A stretch of 8,257 nt of DNA from Microcoleus asticus IPMA8 (GTDB lineage Bacteria > Cyanobacteriota > Cyanobacteriia > Cyanobacteriales > Microcoleaceae), in NCBI RefSeq assembly GCF_013179805.1, contig NZ_SRRZ01000194.1, positions 1 through 8,257 on the forward strand. The letters are read 5' to 3'. Numbering within the stretch: position 1 is the stretch's first letter; every line of letters begins with the position of its first letter. Of the stretch, positions 1-6,757 are shown piece after piece. The notes under the pieces were generated by a model, which worked only from the letters and a program-made list of their open reading frames with translations, did no database searches and was not told the origin of the DNA. The translations under genes and the position numbers were made by a program.

Positions 1-88
1 AAACTACAGTACACAACGTATTAAATTTAAGTCCCGTCACCCTACTTAATGTTTTGTTACATACTTGTAAATTTCCCCGCCGACCTAC

Positions 89-1078
89 TTACGCTAATTC
101 GCGGGTTTCTTTAACGGCAGATTGACTCGATTGAGCTACATAGATACCGCATAAAATCACGACAAACGCCATCAAGTCAAAGAAACCCAAGCGTTCAGAA
201 AAAATTACCCAAGCCAAGATTGAGGCAAGGACTGGCTCGAAAAGCAGCGTGACGGCGACGAACCCTGACGACAGCCTGCTGAGGCTGTAAGCCAAAAGTC
301 CTTGACCCAACACTTGGCACAAGATGGCTTGCAAAATTACGAAAAACCACCCCATCCAGGAATGGGGAAACAATGTTTCTTCGGCGAGTGCGAGGACGGG
401 AAACGCAAACATAGTCGTGAAGGCGCAGCGCCACAGCAATAAGGTTGCCGTGGTAAATCGTTCTCGCAGCAGTTCTAGCAGTATCAGATACGCAGCAAAA
501 CAAATCCCCGATAGCAAGGCGACGGCATTGCCTTGTACTTGGTTGGTGGCGAACTGCACGTCATCCAATCCCATAGCGATCGCTCCCGCCACTGCCAGGA
601 CCATGCCAATGATGAATCTGCTATTGTAGCGCCTACCTAATAACAACCACCCCCCCAAACCGACAAAGAGTGGGTTCAAACCACAAAATAACGTAACGTT
701 GGCAACGTTGGTTTGAGTCAGCGACAAAGACCACAGCAGGAAGTAGGTCGCTCCGAAAGTTCCCAATGCTACCAATAGCCCGAATTCTCGTCTCGTAAAA
801 GGCTTCTGTTCTACGGGTTGGCGATCGGATTTTTGGCGGTCAAAAGCCTCAATTCCGCTCAACAAGCCAAAGACGATGGCAGCGATCCAGCCGCGATGGA
901 ATGCTACGGCATTTGAACCTATTTCTCGTTCGCACAGTTTGACGAGGATTGGTGCTAAAGATAGCGGGATCAGGCTGGCAAATAATGAAGCAGTTGCGAG
1001 CCAAGCAGGTGTTCTGGACGACGGTTGCTGTGCTAATTCCTGTTTGGCTGTCATACTTTTTAGCAAATGTGTTGACAT
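89..1078 (-). CDS. DMT-superfamily (EamA) transporter, paralogue 1
   Basis: This is probably an inner-membrane metabolite exporter of the drug/metabolite transporter superfamily. The 329-residue product has about ten hydrophobic segments arranged as two EamA repeats, roughly residues 28-172 and 186-316. Each repeat ends in a glycine- and alanine-rich helix, as in 'FIIGMVLAVAGAIAMGL'. Blocks shared with the two other transporters of this window are 'SLTQTNVAN' (119-127), 'CQVLGQGLLAYS' (254-265) and an acidic 'EPVLASILAWVIFSE' (281-295). It lies 69 bases downstream of the next minus-strand transporter, so the two may be co-transcribed. The start is uncertain: neither the ATG at 1078 nor an in-frame ATG at 1054 (residue 9) has a clear Shine-Dalgarno sequence. 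The 1054 start would give an N-terminus more like the paralogue at 6758. Family assignment is firm. The substrate is unknown; amino acids, purines and other small metabolites are all known for the superfamily. Confidence 0.9.
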   Translation of the reverse strand: MSTHLLKSMTAKQELAQQPSSRTPAWLATASLFASLIPLSLAPILVKLCEREIGSNAVAFHRGWIAAIVFGLLSGIEAFDRQKSDRQPVEQKPFTRREFGLLVALGTFGATYFLLWSLSLTQTNVANVTLFCGLNPLFVGLGGWLLLGRRYNSRFIIGMVLAVAGAIAMGLDDVQFATNQVQGNAVALLSGICFAAYLILLELLRERFTTATLLLWRCAFTTMFAFPVLALAEETLFPHSWMGWFFVILQAILCQVLGQGLLAYSLSRLSSGFVAVTLLFEPVLASILAWVIFSERLGFFDLMAFVVILCGIYVAQSSQSAVKETRELA

Positions 1079-1147
1079 CGAGTTGTGCTGATTTTTTGAG
1101 CCAAGTCTTTTTCACTTGCTTACCGTTGAAACAAACAGTAATGGTGA

Positions 1148-2092
1148 CTAACCGCTCTCTAGCCGATTTTGTGGGAGACGAACAACAGCTTGGCTAGATA
1201 CGGCTAGGTATAGACCGATGAGAACTAGGGCAAAACCTACCCAATTCGAGAAACTTAACTTTTCCCAAAATATTGCCCAAGCCAAAATGCTGCTAAATAC
1301 TGGCTCTAACAAATGTACTAAGGAGACAACCACTGAGGACAAGCCACCAACGCTATAGGTTAAAAGTCCTTGACCTAAAACTTGGCAGACGAGGGCGAAA
1401 AAAATGACGAACAGCCATCCATTCAGTGAAGAAGGAAAAACCCGCTCTTGAGCGAACACAAGCATCGGCAAGATGGATAGGGTAGCGATCGCACAAACCC
1501 ACAACTGAATTGTGATGGGGTCAAATTTGGTTCTCAGTTGTTCTACCACCAGCAGATATGCACCCATGAAAACCGCAGAAAGGATGGCAGCTATGCCTCC
1601 TGTTACCTCACCAGCAGCCATTTGTATTTGCTCGATTTCAATGGCGATCGCTCCCCCAATGGCGACGACCATCCCAATCAGAAATTGGCGGTTAAAGCCT
1701 TGACCGAATAACAACCACGCTCCTAAGCTGGTAAAGATCGGGGTGAGATTATGTAGGATTGTCGAGATAGCGACGCTGGTTTGAGTCAGCGACCAAGCTA
1801 CAAAGGCTAAGGTGGCAGCAAAAAAAGTCCCAGCACCCAGCAATAGCAAAAGCTCCTGACTGGTGTATGAATGCTGTTGAACGGGTTTGTCACCAGAAAG
1901 TCTCTGACGTATCGCCTTGTATCCTTGCCACAGCCCGAAGACGACACTACCTAGCCAAAAGCGATTAAATATTGTAGCATTGGGACTTAGTTCAGATTCA
2001 CTCCATCTAATGAAGATAGAGCCAAAAGATAGGGCGACTACACCGACAAATAATGAGGCGATCGCCATCGTCGTTTTATTGGATTCATTCAT
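1148..2092 (-). CDS. DMT-superfamily (EamA) transporter, paralogue 2
   Basis: This 314-residue membrane protein has about ten predicted helices in two EamA repeats (about 9-151 and 164-298). It very likely works as a secondary transporter, usually an exporter in this family. The first helix 'ALSFGSIFIRWSESEL' and the following 'ATIFNRFW' match the paralogue at 6758 almost residue for residue. So do 'WSLTQTSVA' (100-108), 'CQVLGQGLLTYS' (236-247) and 'LLEPVFSSILAW' (261-272). It is closer by eye to the 6758 gene than to its direct neighbour at 89-1078. It is the first gene of a likely two-gene minus-strand unit and diverges from the MscS-type channel gene across 230 bases. The ATG at 2092 was chosen because it directly precedes the first helix. 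No convincing Shine-Dalgarno sequence is visible. The substrate cannot be inferred. Confidence 0.9.
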   Translation of the reverse strand: MNESNKTTMAIASLFVGVVALSFGSIFIRWSESELSPNATIFNRFWLGSVVFGLWQGYKAIRQRLSGDKPVQQHSYTSQELLLLLGAGTFFAATLAFVAWSLTQTSVAISTILHNLTPIFTSLGAWLLFGQGFNRQFLIGMVVAIGGAIAIEIEQIQMAAGEVTGGIAAILSAVFMGAYLLVVEQLRTKFDPITIQLWVCAIATLSILPMLVFAQERVFPSSLNGWLFVIFFALVCQVLGQGLLTYSVGGLSSVVVSLVHLLEPVFSSILAWAIFWEKLSFSNWVGFALVLIGLYLAVSSQAVVRLPQNRLESG

Positions 2093-2322
2093 TAGGGGTG
2101 AAACAACTATAAAACAGAAAAAGTTATGATTGGCTGTGAAGCAACTGTGCTTCGTGGCGATCGAGAAGTCTTCTCTAGCAAATCCAGGAGCTAAATGCTG
2201 GTTTTAGTTTTTTTACATTTCTATTTTTGAAAGATCGTCCCTTTCATTAATTAACACCTATCTAATACTATGTCAAGCACTATTTTTTACATACTTTACG
2301 GATCTGTGGAGCCGGTTTCCAA
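2093..2322. promoter_or_regulatory. divergent intergenic region between transporter and MscS-type channel
   Basis: This 230-base AT-rich spacer must hold the promoters of both divergent genes. It contains a perfect 6-bp stem with a 4-base loop at 2138-2153 (GAAGCA...TGCTTC) and a near-perfect palindrome at 2163-2175 (GAGAAG-T-CTTCTC). At 2263-2271 there is a TAATACTAT stretch that could serve as a -10 element for the channel gene, but no good -35 partner stands at the right distance. The channel start at 2323 has only a weak Shine-Dalgarno candidate (TGGAG, 2307-2311). Promoter positions here are guesses; the palindromes are seen directly. Confidence 0.4.
2191..2214 (+). terminator. weak hairpin followed by seven T residues
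   Basis: CTAAA at 2191-2195 can pair with TTTAG at 2203-2207. The stem may extend by two pairs including a G-U, and seven T residues follow at 2208-2214. The shape is that of an intrinsic terminator on the plus strand, but the stem is short and AT-rich. No plus-strand gene lies upstream within the spacer, so it would have to end a short leader or small RNA. It may be chance. Confidence 0.2.
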
Positions 2323-3945
2323 ATGACGACGATCGGCTGTTCTACGTTTCTGTTAGCTATTTTGCCTGCTCAAGGATGGGGTGCATTTTTGCTTAACTTC
2401 GGCATTCTTGGTGTTGTCGTTATTGTTCTCTACCTACTGTTTGGTATTTTGCGGAGGGTTTTCCGTCAATTTACCTCCGACCTGGTGTTAGTTGCACTCA
2501 ACGTCTCACAAACGCCGCTGACACTCATTGTGTTCGCGATCGGTTTCAAGCTGGCATTGCAGACGCTATTTGTCACTCCTACAATTTACATTAGTTGGTT
2601 CCAACGAGGCTTGACCGCTTTTCTTGTCCTTGTCGCCGCCTTTTGGGCGGTTCAATTGCTCACCGAGGTTGTGACCTATGCTTTTAGGCAGTATGCCGCA
2701 CGATCGGAGGCAATGTGGGATGATGTTCTCACTCCGATACTACAAAATGTTCTCCCTTTAATTGTTTACTTAGTGGGTGGACTGCTGTTTCTCCAGGCAT
2801 TCGGTGTTGACATCCAAGGTTTGTTAGTTGCCATCGGAGGAATCAGTTTTATCTTGGGGTTTGCGCTAAAAGACATTCTGGCAAACTTCTTCAGTGGGTT
2901 AGTCTTGCTCATCGATACACCGTTTCGCTTTGGGGATGTGATTGAGCTAGCCAACGGTAGAAGAGGCGTGATCAAACACATTGGGCTGCGATTAACCGAA
3001 CTGTATCTCATTGACACGCACTCACAGATTTACATCCCCAATGCCGCGTTTGAAGGGCAGGAAATTATTAACCTCAGCCGTCCGACCAATCATTACTACT
3101 ACACGATCTCCATTCCCATCAAAGCAGATGTTGCCCCGGCTCTAGCCATCTCAATGATGGAAAAAGTCGTGCTGGCGCACCCGGATACTATGGGCGAAAT
3201 ACACAAGAAGTTAGAATTAGTTGACGAGTTTTATGGTTGCTCTATACCTGGGGTAAAAGCGCAACAGAAGCGAGAGGCGGGACGGCAACGCTTGTTAGCT
3301 GAGTCTGAGGTGAATACTGTACTAGCTGAGATTGAAATGGGTTTGGCGCACCTAGCCGATCTGATCTCCCAATTAGAAAGGGGTGGATTAGATGTAGAGG
3401 AGCGGCGAACAGTGCAAGCATACTATCTGGAACTTTGTCAAAAGATTGGACTGGAATCAAAAAAGTCCGATCGACATGACCGTCGCAGACGCTTGCTCAG
3501 TGAAGCTACGGGAACAGTATCCGAGAGTACGTTGATTGGGCTGATACGCCGTTGGTACCTGTACTGGTTGAAAGACCCTGACCTATTTCAAGAAGACCAG
3601 CAAACGTTGAAACAAGAGTGGGAACAGAAAATTGATTTGTTGAAGATCAAAGTCAACAAGCTGTTCTGGGCAATTAGTAATCCCAAAGGGTTAGACACGC
3701 GATTAGACGATTTGGTAGAACGCTTTCGCGAATGGTTGCGAGAAAACTTCAAGAGTTCACGCAATGAATGGCAAGACCCCAAAATCTGGATCAATGACCT
3801 GAAGGGAGATTACACGCGAGACACGCTGGTGCGGTTCTATGTCGATGACATCAAGTTGGAACATTGTGAACGGGGACAGCGGATTCTCAGTGAAATGCGG
3901 CGTGAGCTCGTCTGGCATTTGCGTCAGTCATATTTGTCTAATTGA
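2323..3945 (+). CDS. MscS-family mechanosensitive ion channel with large C-terminal insertion
   Basis: This 540-residue membrane channel of the small-conductance mechanosensitive (MscS) family would release solutes on hypo-osmotic shock. Hydrophobic helices lie at about 20-42, 60-85, 95-120 and 140-160. The pore helix and the start of the beta domain are canonical: 'GLLVAIGGISFILGFALKD' (166-184), then 'ILANFFSGLVLLIDTPFRFGD' split across 185-205. Next come 'GRRGVIKHIGLR' (212-223) and 'IYIPNAAF' (236-243). The cytoplasmic alpha/beta domain begins normally at about 257-286. It seems to be interrupted by about 200 charged, helix-rich residues (about 290-495) and resumes at 'TLVRFYVDDI' (501-510) with the usual final helix. 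E. coli MscS has 286 residues, so this is a long variant. The ATG at 2323 gives a short hydrophobic lead-in; a weak TGGAG lies 11 bases upstream. The family call is certain; the role of the insertion is unknown. Confidence 0.93.
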   Translation: MTTIGCSTFLLAILPAQGWGAFLLNFGILGVVVIVLYLLFGILRRVFRQFTSDLVLVALNVSQTPLTLIVFAIGFKLALQTLFVTPTIYISWFQRGLTAFLVLVAAFWAVQLLTEVVTYAFRQYAARSEAMWDDVLTPILQNVLPLIVYLVGGLLFLQAFGVDIQGLLVAIGGISFILGFALKDILANFFSGLVLLIDTPFRFGDVIELANGRRGVIKHIGLRLTELYLIDTHSQIYIPNAAFEGQEIINLSRPTNHYYYTISIPIKADVAPALAISMMEKVVLAHPDTMGEIHKKLELVDEFYGCSIPGVKAQQKREAGRQRLLAESEVNTVLAEIEMGLAHLADLISQLERGGLDVEERRTVQAYYLELCQKIGLESKKSDRHDRRRRLLSEATGTVSESTLIGLIRRWYLYWLKDPDLFQEDQQTLKQEWEQKIDLLKIKVNKLFWAISNPKGLDTRLDDLVERFREWLRENFKSSRNEWQDPKIWINDLKGDYTRDTLVRFYVDDIKLEHCERGQRILSEMRRELVWHLRQSYLSN

Positions 3946-3995
3946 TTGTGAGAATGTCGGTCAATATTCTCAAGGCAGCTTCACGCTAGGTAGGG

Positions 3996-4220
3996 GTGAG
4001 AGCAACATTGCAGAAGCTGTTAAACCTTCGCGATCGCAAACGTATTAAGGAGGCTTGCACGATCGCCGAAGAATACATCAAGGATTTGGAATCGGCTCTC
4101 ATCAGCGGCAAATTCCTTCACGAGACATACCGTTTTGACCTTACGCTGGTTGATAAAGCTCCATACTTTTCGCCGGAGGAGGAGTTTGCCTGCAGCACCG
4201 TATTCGTGGAACTTGCATAA
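3996..4220 (+). CDS. small hypothetical protein (74 residues), possibly real
   Basis: This ORF starts at GTG, 50 bases after the channel gene stop and on the same strand. It is in a different reading frame, with an in-frame stop just upstream at 3987-3989, so it is not a broken tail of the channel. The sequence AGGTAGGGG runs into the start and offers a possible Shine-Dalgarno AGG at 3988-3990. The product is soluble, with a helical, basic-then-acidic first half ('KRIKEACTIAEEYIKDLESA') and a polar C-terminal half with two cysteines overall. I recognise no family. Amino-acid composition and codon use look like coding sequence, and it contains a HIP1 site (4030-4037). The short length, GTG start and lack of homologues known to me leave real doubt. 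It could be co-transcribed with the channel. Confidence 0.4.
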   Translation: MRATLQKLLNLRDRKRIKEACTIAEEYIKDLESALISGKFLHETYRFDLTLVDKAPYFSPEEEFACSTVFVELA

Positions 4221-4254
4221 AAATCACATTCTTTGCCTCACCTGACACAATCGG

Positions 4255-4389
4255 TTTAAACTGACATCTTGCATCATTGTCAATAAGTCTTTCCAGGATG
4301 GGCATCCTGCCGCCCCACAAGAAAATTCATCTTTTGTGGAACAGGCCGGAAAGCCAGTTCTTGAGATTGGTGCAAGATGTGAATTTAAG
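4255..4389. repeat. 135-bp imperfect inverted-repeat element with internal hairpins (MITE/REP-like)
   Basis: The left arm 4255-4283 and right arm 4361-4389 are reverse complements at 23 of 29 positions, with an unbroken core ACATCTTGCA / TGCAAGATGT. The 77 bases between them fold further. They hold a perfect 7-bp stem CAGGATG-GG-CATCCTG at 4294-4309, a 6-bp stem CCACAA (4315-4320) with TTGTGG (4334-4339), and AACAGGC (4340-4346) with GCCAGTT (4353-4359), which has one mismatch. Such nested palindromes with no coding capacity resemble the dispersed intergenic repeats of cyanobacteria. I see no clear target-site duplication. ORFs read through this segment are artefacts of the palindrome. As RNA it would form a branched structure. 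Confidence 0.7.
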
Positions 4390-4449
4390 TAGACCTCTGG
4401 TCGCATTCTCCACACTCCCCTTCTCTTGTAAGATGATGTTAGCGAATCA

Positions 4450-4569
4450 GGGGTCATATCAAATCCGGCTAATTGCACTGACTTCCCTGATACCTCATGC
4501 GCCATGCCTCATATCCCCTGCCCACTTCCTTGTGTGGCTGATTAACCGGATTTGATATTATCAGACCCC
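4450..4569. mobile_element. 120-bp MITE-like element with ATATCAAATCCGG terminal repeats
   Basis: The arms ATATCAAATCCGGCTAAT (4456-4473) and ATTAACCGGATTTGATAT (4541-4558) are inverted repeats matching at 17 of 18 positions. Outside them GGGGTC (4450-4455) pairs with GACCCC (4564-4569), offset by five extra bases on the right side. The interior is pyrimidine-rich and has no reading frame of note. From memory, ATATCAAATCCGG palindromes recur in intergenic DNA of several cyanobacteria, consistent with a non-autonomous element, but I cannot count copies here. No transposase matching these ends is present in the window. Confidence 0.65.
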
Positions 4570-4675
4570 GGACGGCTTCCATTTTCTCGTTTCTCGTTCC
4601 CAGACTCAGCCATATTTTAATTACTTAATTTTTATAAGTATGGTAAAATTCGACGAACATAAACTCAAAACATAA

Positions 4676-4689
4676 GTTGATAAATCAAC
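4676..4689. other. 14-base palindrome GTTGAT-AA-ATCAAC
   Basis: A perfect 6-bp inverted repeat with a two-base centre lies in AT-rich DNA just before the channel remnant at 4724. It could be a protein-binding site left from the decayed locus, or chance in AT-rich sequence. The stretch from 4570 to 4675 holds no gene. It has only a half copy of a sequence like CTCGTTCCCAGACTCAG (4594-4610), which recalls another cyanobacterial dispersed palindrome. Confidence 0.25.
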
Positions 4690-4723
4690 AAAGGATAAGT
4701 GATAAATTTGACAAGCAAAATGA

Positions 4724-5112
4724 AAAAATTCTCTCAAAATCAAGCTTGGTAATCAAAGCCGGGTAAAAGACTTTCTCCTCACGGATCAATTTGTATCAAA
4801 AATTTTATCCCAGGTATCCCAAGAGCCGGATATAATGTCAATCTATCGTGATTTGTTTTCATCGGAAGGTAGCGAACTTTATCTCAAGCCAATATCGCTT
4901 TACTTTCCCCCAGAACAGATTAGCAAGCTGACTTTTGCTGTTGTGTATTAGCTGCACAAAACCGTAATGAATTGTGTATTGGGGTAATAATTAGTGCCAG
5001 AACCCAAGATAAAAATCAAAGCTTTGGTATTGATTTAATACCGAGTTTGGATAAGCAGTTAAATCTCAGTTTAGATGATGGACTGATTACTTTAGCTGAG
5101 GATGAAACTTGA
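4724..5112 (+). pseudogene. C-terminal remnant of a CASTOR/POLLUX/DMI1-type ion channel, frameshifted
   Basis: Two overlapping frames read as one protein. The first frame (about 4724-4948) gives 'VKDFLLTDQFVSKILSQVSQ', then 'DIMSIYRDLFSSEGSELYLKP' across two short blocks, and hits TAG at 4949. The second frame (from about 4948 to the TGA at 5110) continues with 'AAQNRNELCIGVIISARTQD' and ends 'LSLDDGLITLAEDET'. The order of these blocks follows the C-terminal region of plant DMI1/CASTOR channels and their bacterial relatives: a 'D..L...L.S..L' helix, then 'LF...G.E...KP', then an 'R..E..IG' strand, then 'SLDD...VLA'. The membrane part and the first regulatory domain are absent; the first frame begins after a stop at 4721-4723. 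One base seems lost near 4946-4950. No start codon or Shine-Dalgarno sequence supports expression. The identification rests on remembered family motifs. Confidence 0.65.
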
Positions 5113-5119
5113 TGGCATG

Positions 5120-5162
5120 ATCGATGTACAATGTACAATAGTTGCAAGAATACGGATCGATG
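5120..5162. promoter_or_regulatory. tandem TGTACA sites flanked by ATCGATG repeats, upstream of the amidotransferase-like gene
   Basis: TGTACA occurs twice one base apart (5125-5130 and 5132-5137). The pair forms a 13-base palindrome around a central A. ATCGATG is directly repeated at 5120-5126 and 5156-5162. The cluster is about 140-180 bases before the start at 5301, where an operator or activator site of the gene pair could sit. A TATATAA stretch follows at 5183-5189, but it has no well-placed -35 partner. The regulatory role is inferred from position and symmetry only. Confidence 0.3.
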
Positions 5163-5287
5163 AACTTTGGTCTGAGAGGGGGTATATAAAGTTAATCTAA
5201 ATTATTTCCTAACTTAGAAAATAGCTTGTTGAGTATACAGACTTTGTGCAGTTACTGTGAGTACAAGCTTAAGTTTTCTAACGACAG

Positions 5288-5293
5288 AAGGAG
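5288..5293 (+). promoter_or_regulatory. strong Shine-Dalgarno sequence AAGGAG
   Basis: AAGGAG stands seven bases before the ATG at 5301. It is by far the best ribosome binding site in the window and fixes the start of the amidotransferase-like gene. Confidence 0.85.
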
Positions 5294-5300
5294 ATAAATT

Positions 5301-6701
5301 ATGAGCATACAATCTATCAAAGTTCAACAATATACAACCACCACAGCCCACTGGCGACTAACTCCTGGCTACTTGCACGAAGGCAGATCTAATTTTGAAT
5401 CGGCGCATATTTTGTTAGGTCGTTTTTTAGCCGATAGAACTTCAGAAGACCCGCTTTTGGAAAAAGAACTATTTGCCAGCGACGGCATTTTTGAGTGGGG
5501 ACACGCCAAGCCTTTAGAAAAAGTGATTAATTCACAGTCCGACTTGGAGTTTCTACTGTTGCATCCCAATTTGTTGCGCAACTGTATTACTATTATCGAA
5601 CCTTGGGAACACGTAGGCGTTAACGCTAATGGCGAAGATGTTCGGGCTTCCAAAAATGTCGCCTACATTGCTCAGAAAGTCGCCGATATGGACTCAGTAT
5701 TACTACCTGTTTGGTCAACAGGAGTCCTCGCTCCAGAAATAGTTGTTCCGGCAATTAACTCTGGTTATGCAGTGGTAGTCGAAGGTGGCCATCCATCGAC
5801 ATACGATGCCTCTACCTGGACAAGTCCGGCCTGTCCGCGAGAGGATATGTTTGCATTAGTGGAAAAATTATTGATCTCGCGATCGCCCACTAGTGCCCCG
5901 GCAATATTTATCTGTGTAGGACACCAGTTAGCTGCTGAATGTCACATCCGACTCATCCGGCGTGCAGTCAAACAAGTCCTCAATATGACATCTTTAGAAC
6001 GCGATAAGGAGAGCAAAGCACTCAGATCGTTGCAAGAAGTCTGCCAGCGCATCGAAGCAATGGGCAAGACACTCGAAGTCAAAAAGCGTGATGGACGAGT
6101 TGTTGCTACAGGCTGGAATGACGAGCATTTTGCCGTGACGCGCAATGAATTAAAAGAAGTAGGCGATCGTGTGTTGTTGCCTTATCAGTCTCCCGACGGC
6201 GATGCTTTAGGTATTCCTTGGGAAATTATTCATGCTCATGATGTCACAGCCGACAGCCATGAAGGCGTGATTGACACAACAATTCAATATGAGGCAAGAG
6301 TGTCAATTTCGATGTTTCATTCCGATGAAGTCAACGAAGAAGCAATATTGTTTGCCAACTGGGCTTTCCGCAGTATTCATGACGCTATTGTTCCCTATCG
6401 GCACATCATAGCTGGTAGCTCTCTGAGTTGGCTAATACAACTGCCCGACGCCATTGAAATTCTTTGTTCAACAGCAGAGGAAGATGGTGAAATAGTTACC
6501 GAATGTTCGGCAACCTGCATTAATTACAAAGACTTTGAAACTAAGAAAATTAGACGATCGTTTACTTGCCAATTTCATCCAGAACTGCTCTCGGATTTGC
6601 GTGCGATCGGTAACAGTAAAGCTCCCTCTTATTCAACATTAAAAAATGATGATGGTGTCCGCTTATTTGTCCGACTCCTATATGCGGGAATGCAAGAGTA
6701 A
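5301..6701 (+). CDS. atypical class I glutamine amidotransferase-like protein
   Basis: This 466-residue soluble protein has no signal peptide or membrane helix. Residues 201-209 'AIFICVGHQ' match the nucleophile elbow of triad glutamine amidotransferases, with Cys205 as the presumed nucleophile. Residues 423-428 'CQFHPE' supply the His426 and Glu428 expected of the triad. 'VVVEGGHPSTYD' (158-169) resembles the glycine-rich oxyanion strand ('SGGP.S.YD') that precedes the elbow in the family. The protein would then hydrolyse glutamine or a gamma-glutamyl amide. Oddities: the residue two before the cysteine is Phe, where Gly is usual. The Cys-to-His spacing is 221 residues, against about 95 in GuaA. 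About 95 N-terminal residues precede the recognisable domain. No synthetase domain is fused. It is probably co-transcribed with the exporter at 6758, which suggests an enzyme-exporter pair. An alternative is a non-glutamine hydrolase or a pseudo-enzyme on the same fold. No specific pathway is recognised. Confidence 0.75.
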   Translation: MSIQSIKVQQYTTTTAHWRLTPGYLHEGRSNFESAHILLGRFLADRTSEDPLLEKELFASDGIFEWGHAKPLEKVINSQSDLEFLLLHPNLLRNCITIIEPWEHVGVNANGEDVRASKNVAYIAQKVADMDSVLLPVWSTGVLAPEIVVPAINSGYAVVVEGGHPSTYDASTWTSPACPREDMFALVEKLLISRSPTSAPAIFICVGHQLAAECHIRLIRRAVKQVLNMTSLERDKESKALRSLQEVCQRIEAMGKTLEVKKRDGRVVATGWNDEHFAVTRNELKEVGDRVLLPYQSPDGDALGIPWEIIHAHDVTADSHEGVIDTTIQYEARVSISMFHSDEVNEEAILFANWAFRSIHDAIVPYRHIIAGSSLSWLIQLPDAIEILCSTAEEDGEIVTECSATCINYKDFETKKIRRSFTCQFHPELLSDLRAIGNSKAPSYSTLKNDDGVRLFVRLLYAGMQE

Positions 6702-6712
6702 TGCTATTAGCT

Positions 6713-6735
6713 TGCGCCACCCCAATGGTGGCGCA
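6713..6735 (+). promoter_or_regulatory. perfect 9-bp hairpin between the amidotransferase-like gene and the transporter
   Basis: TGCGCCACC (6713-6721) pairs perfectly with GGTGGCGCA (6727-6735) around a five-base loop. It begins 12 bases after the stop at 6701 and ends 22 bases before the ATG at 6758. No T-run follows, so it is a poor intrinsic terminator. It more likely stabilises the upstream message or tunes transcription or translation between the two genes. Confidence 0.6.
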
Positions 6736-6757
6736 GGTACTACTTTGAGAAGTGAAG

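Noticed and set aside
195..503. Plus- and minus-strand ORFs overlapping the transporter genes (also 324-629, 849-1115, 876-1091, 949-1197, 1512-1703, 1917-2129)
   Set aside because: They lie in shadow frames of clear membrane-protein genes and have compositions typical of off-frame reading.
4224..4505. Overlapping ORFs on both strands at 4224-4505 and 4277-4555
   Set aside because: They run through palindromic repeat elements and have no family resemblance; the inverted repeats explain the open frames.
4255..4569. CRISPR array in the repeat-rich stretch
   Set aside because: The repeats are two different inverted-repeat elements, not regularly spaced direct repeats, and no cas gene is nearby.
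4720..4752. Ten-codon ORF starting ATG at 4720
   Set aside because: It overlaps the channel remnant in another frame, has no ribosome binding site and ends after ten codons.
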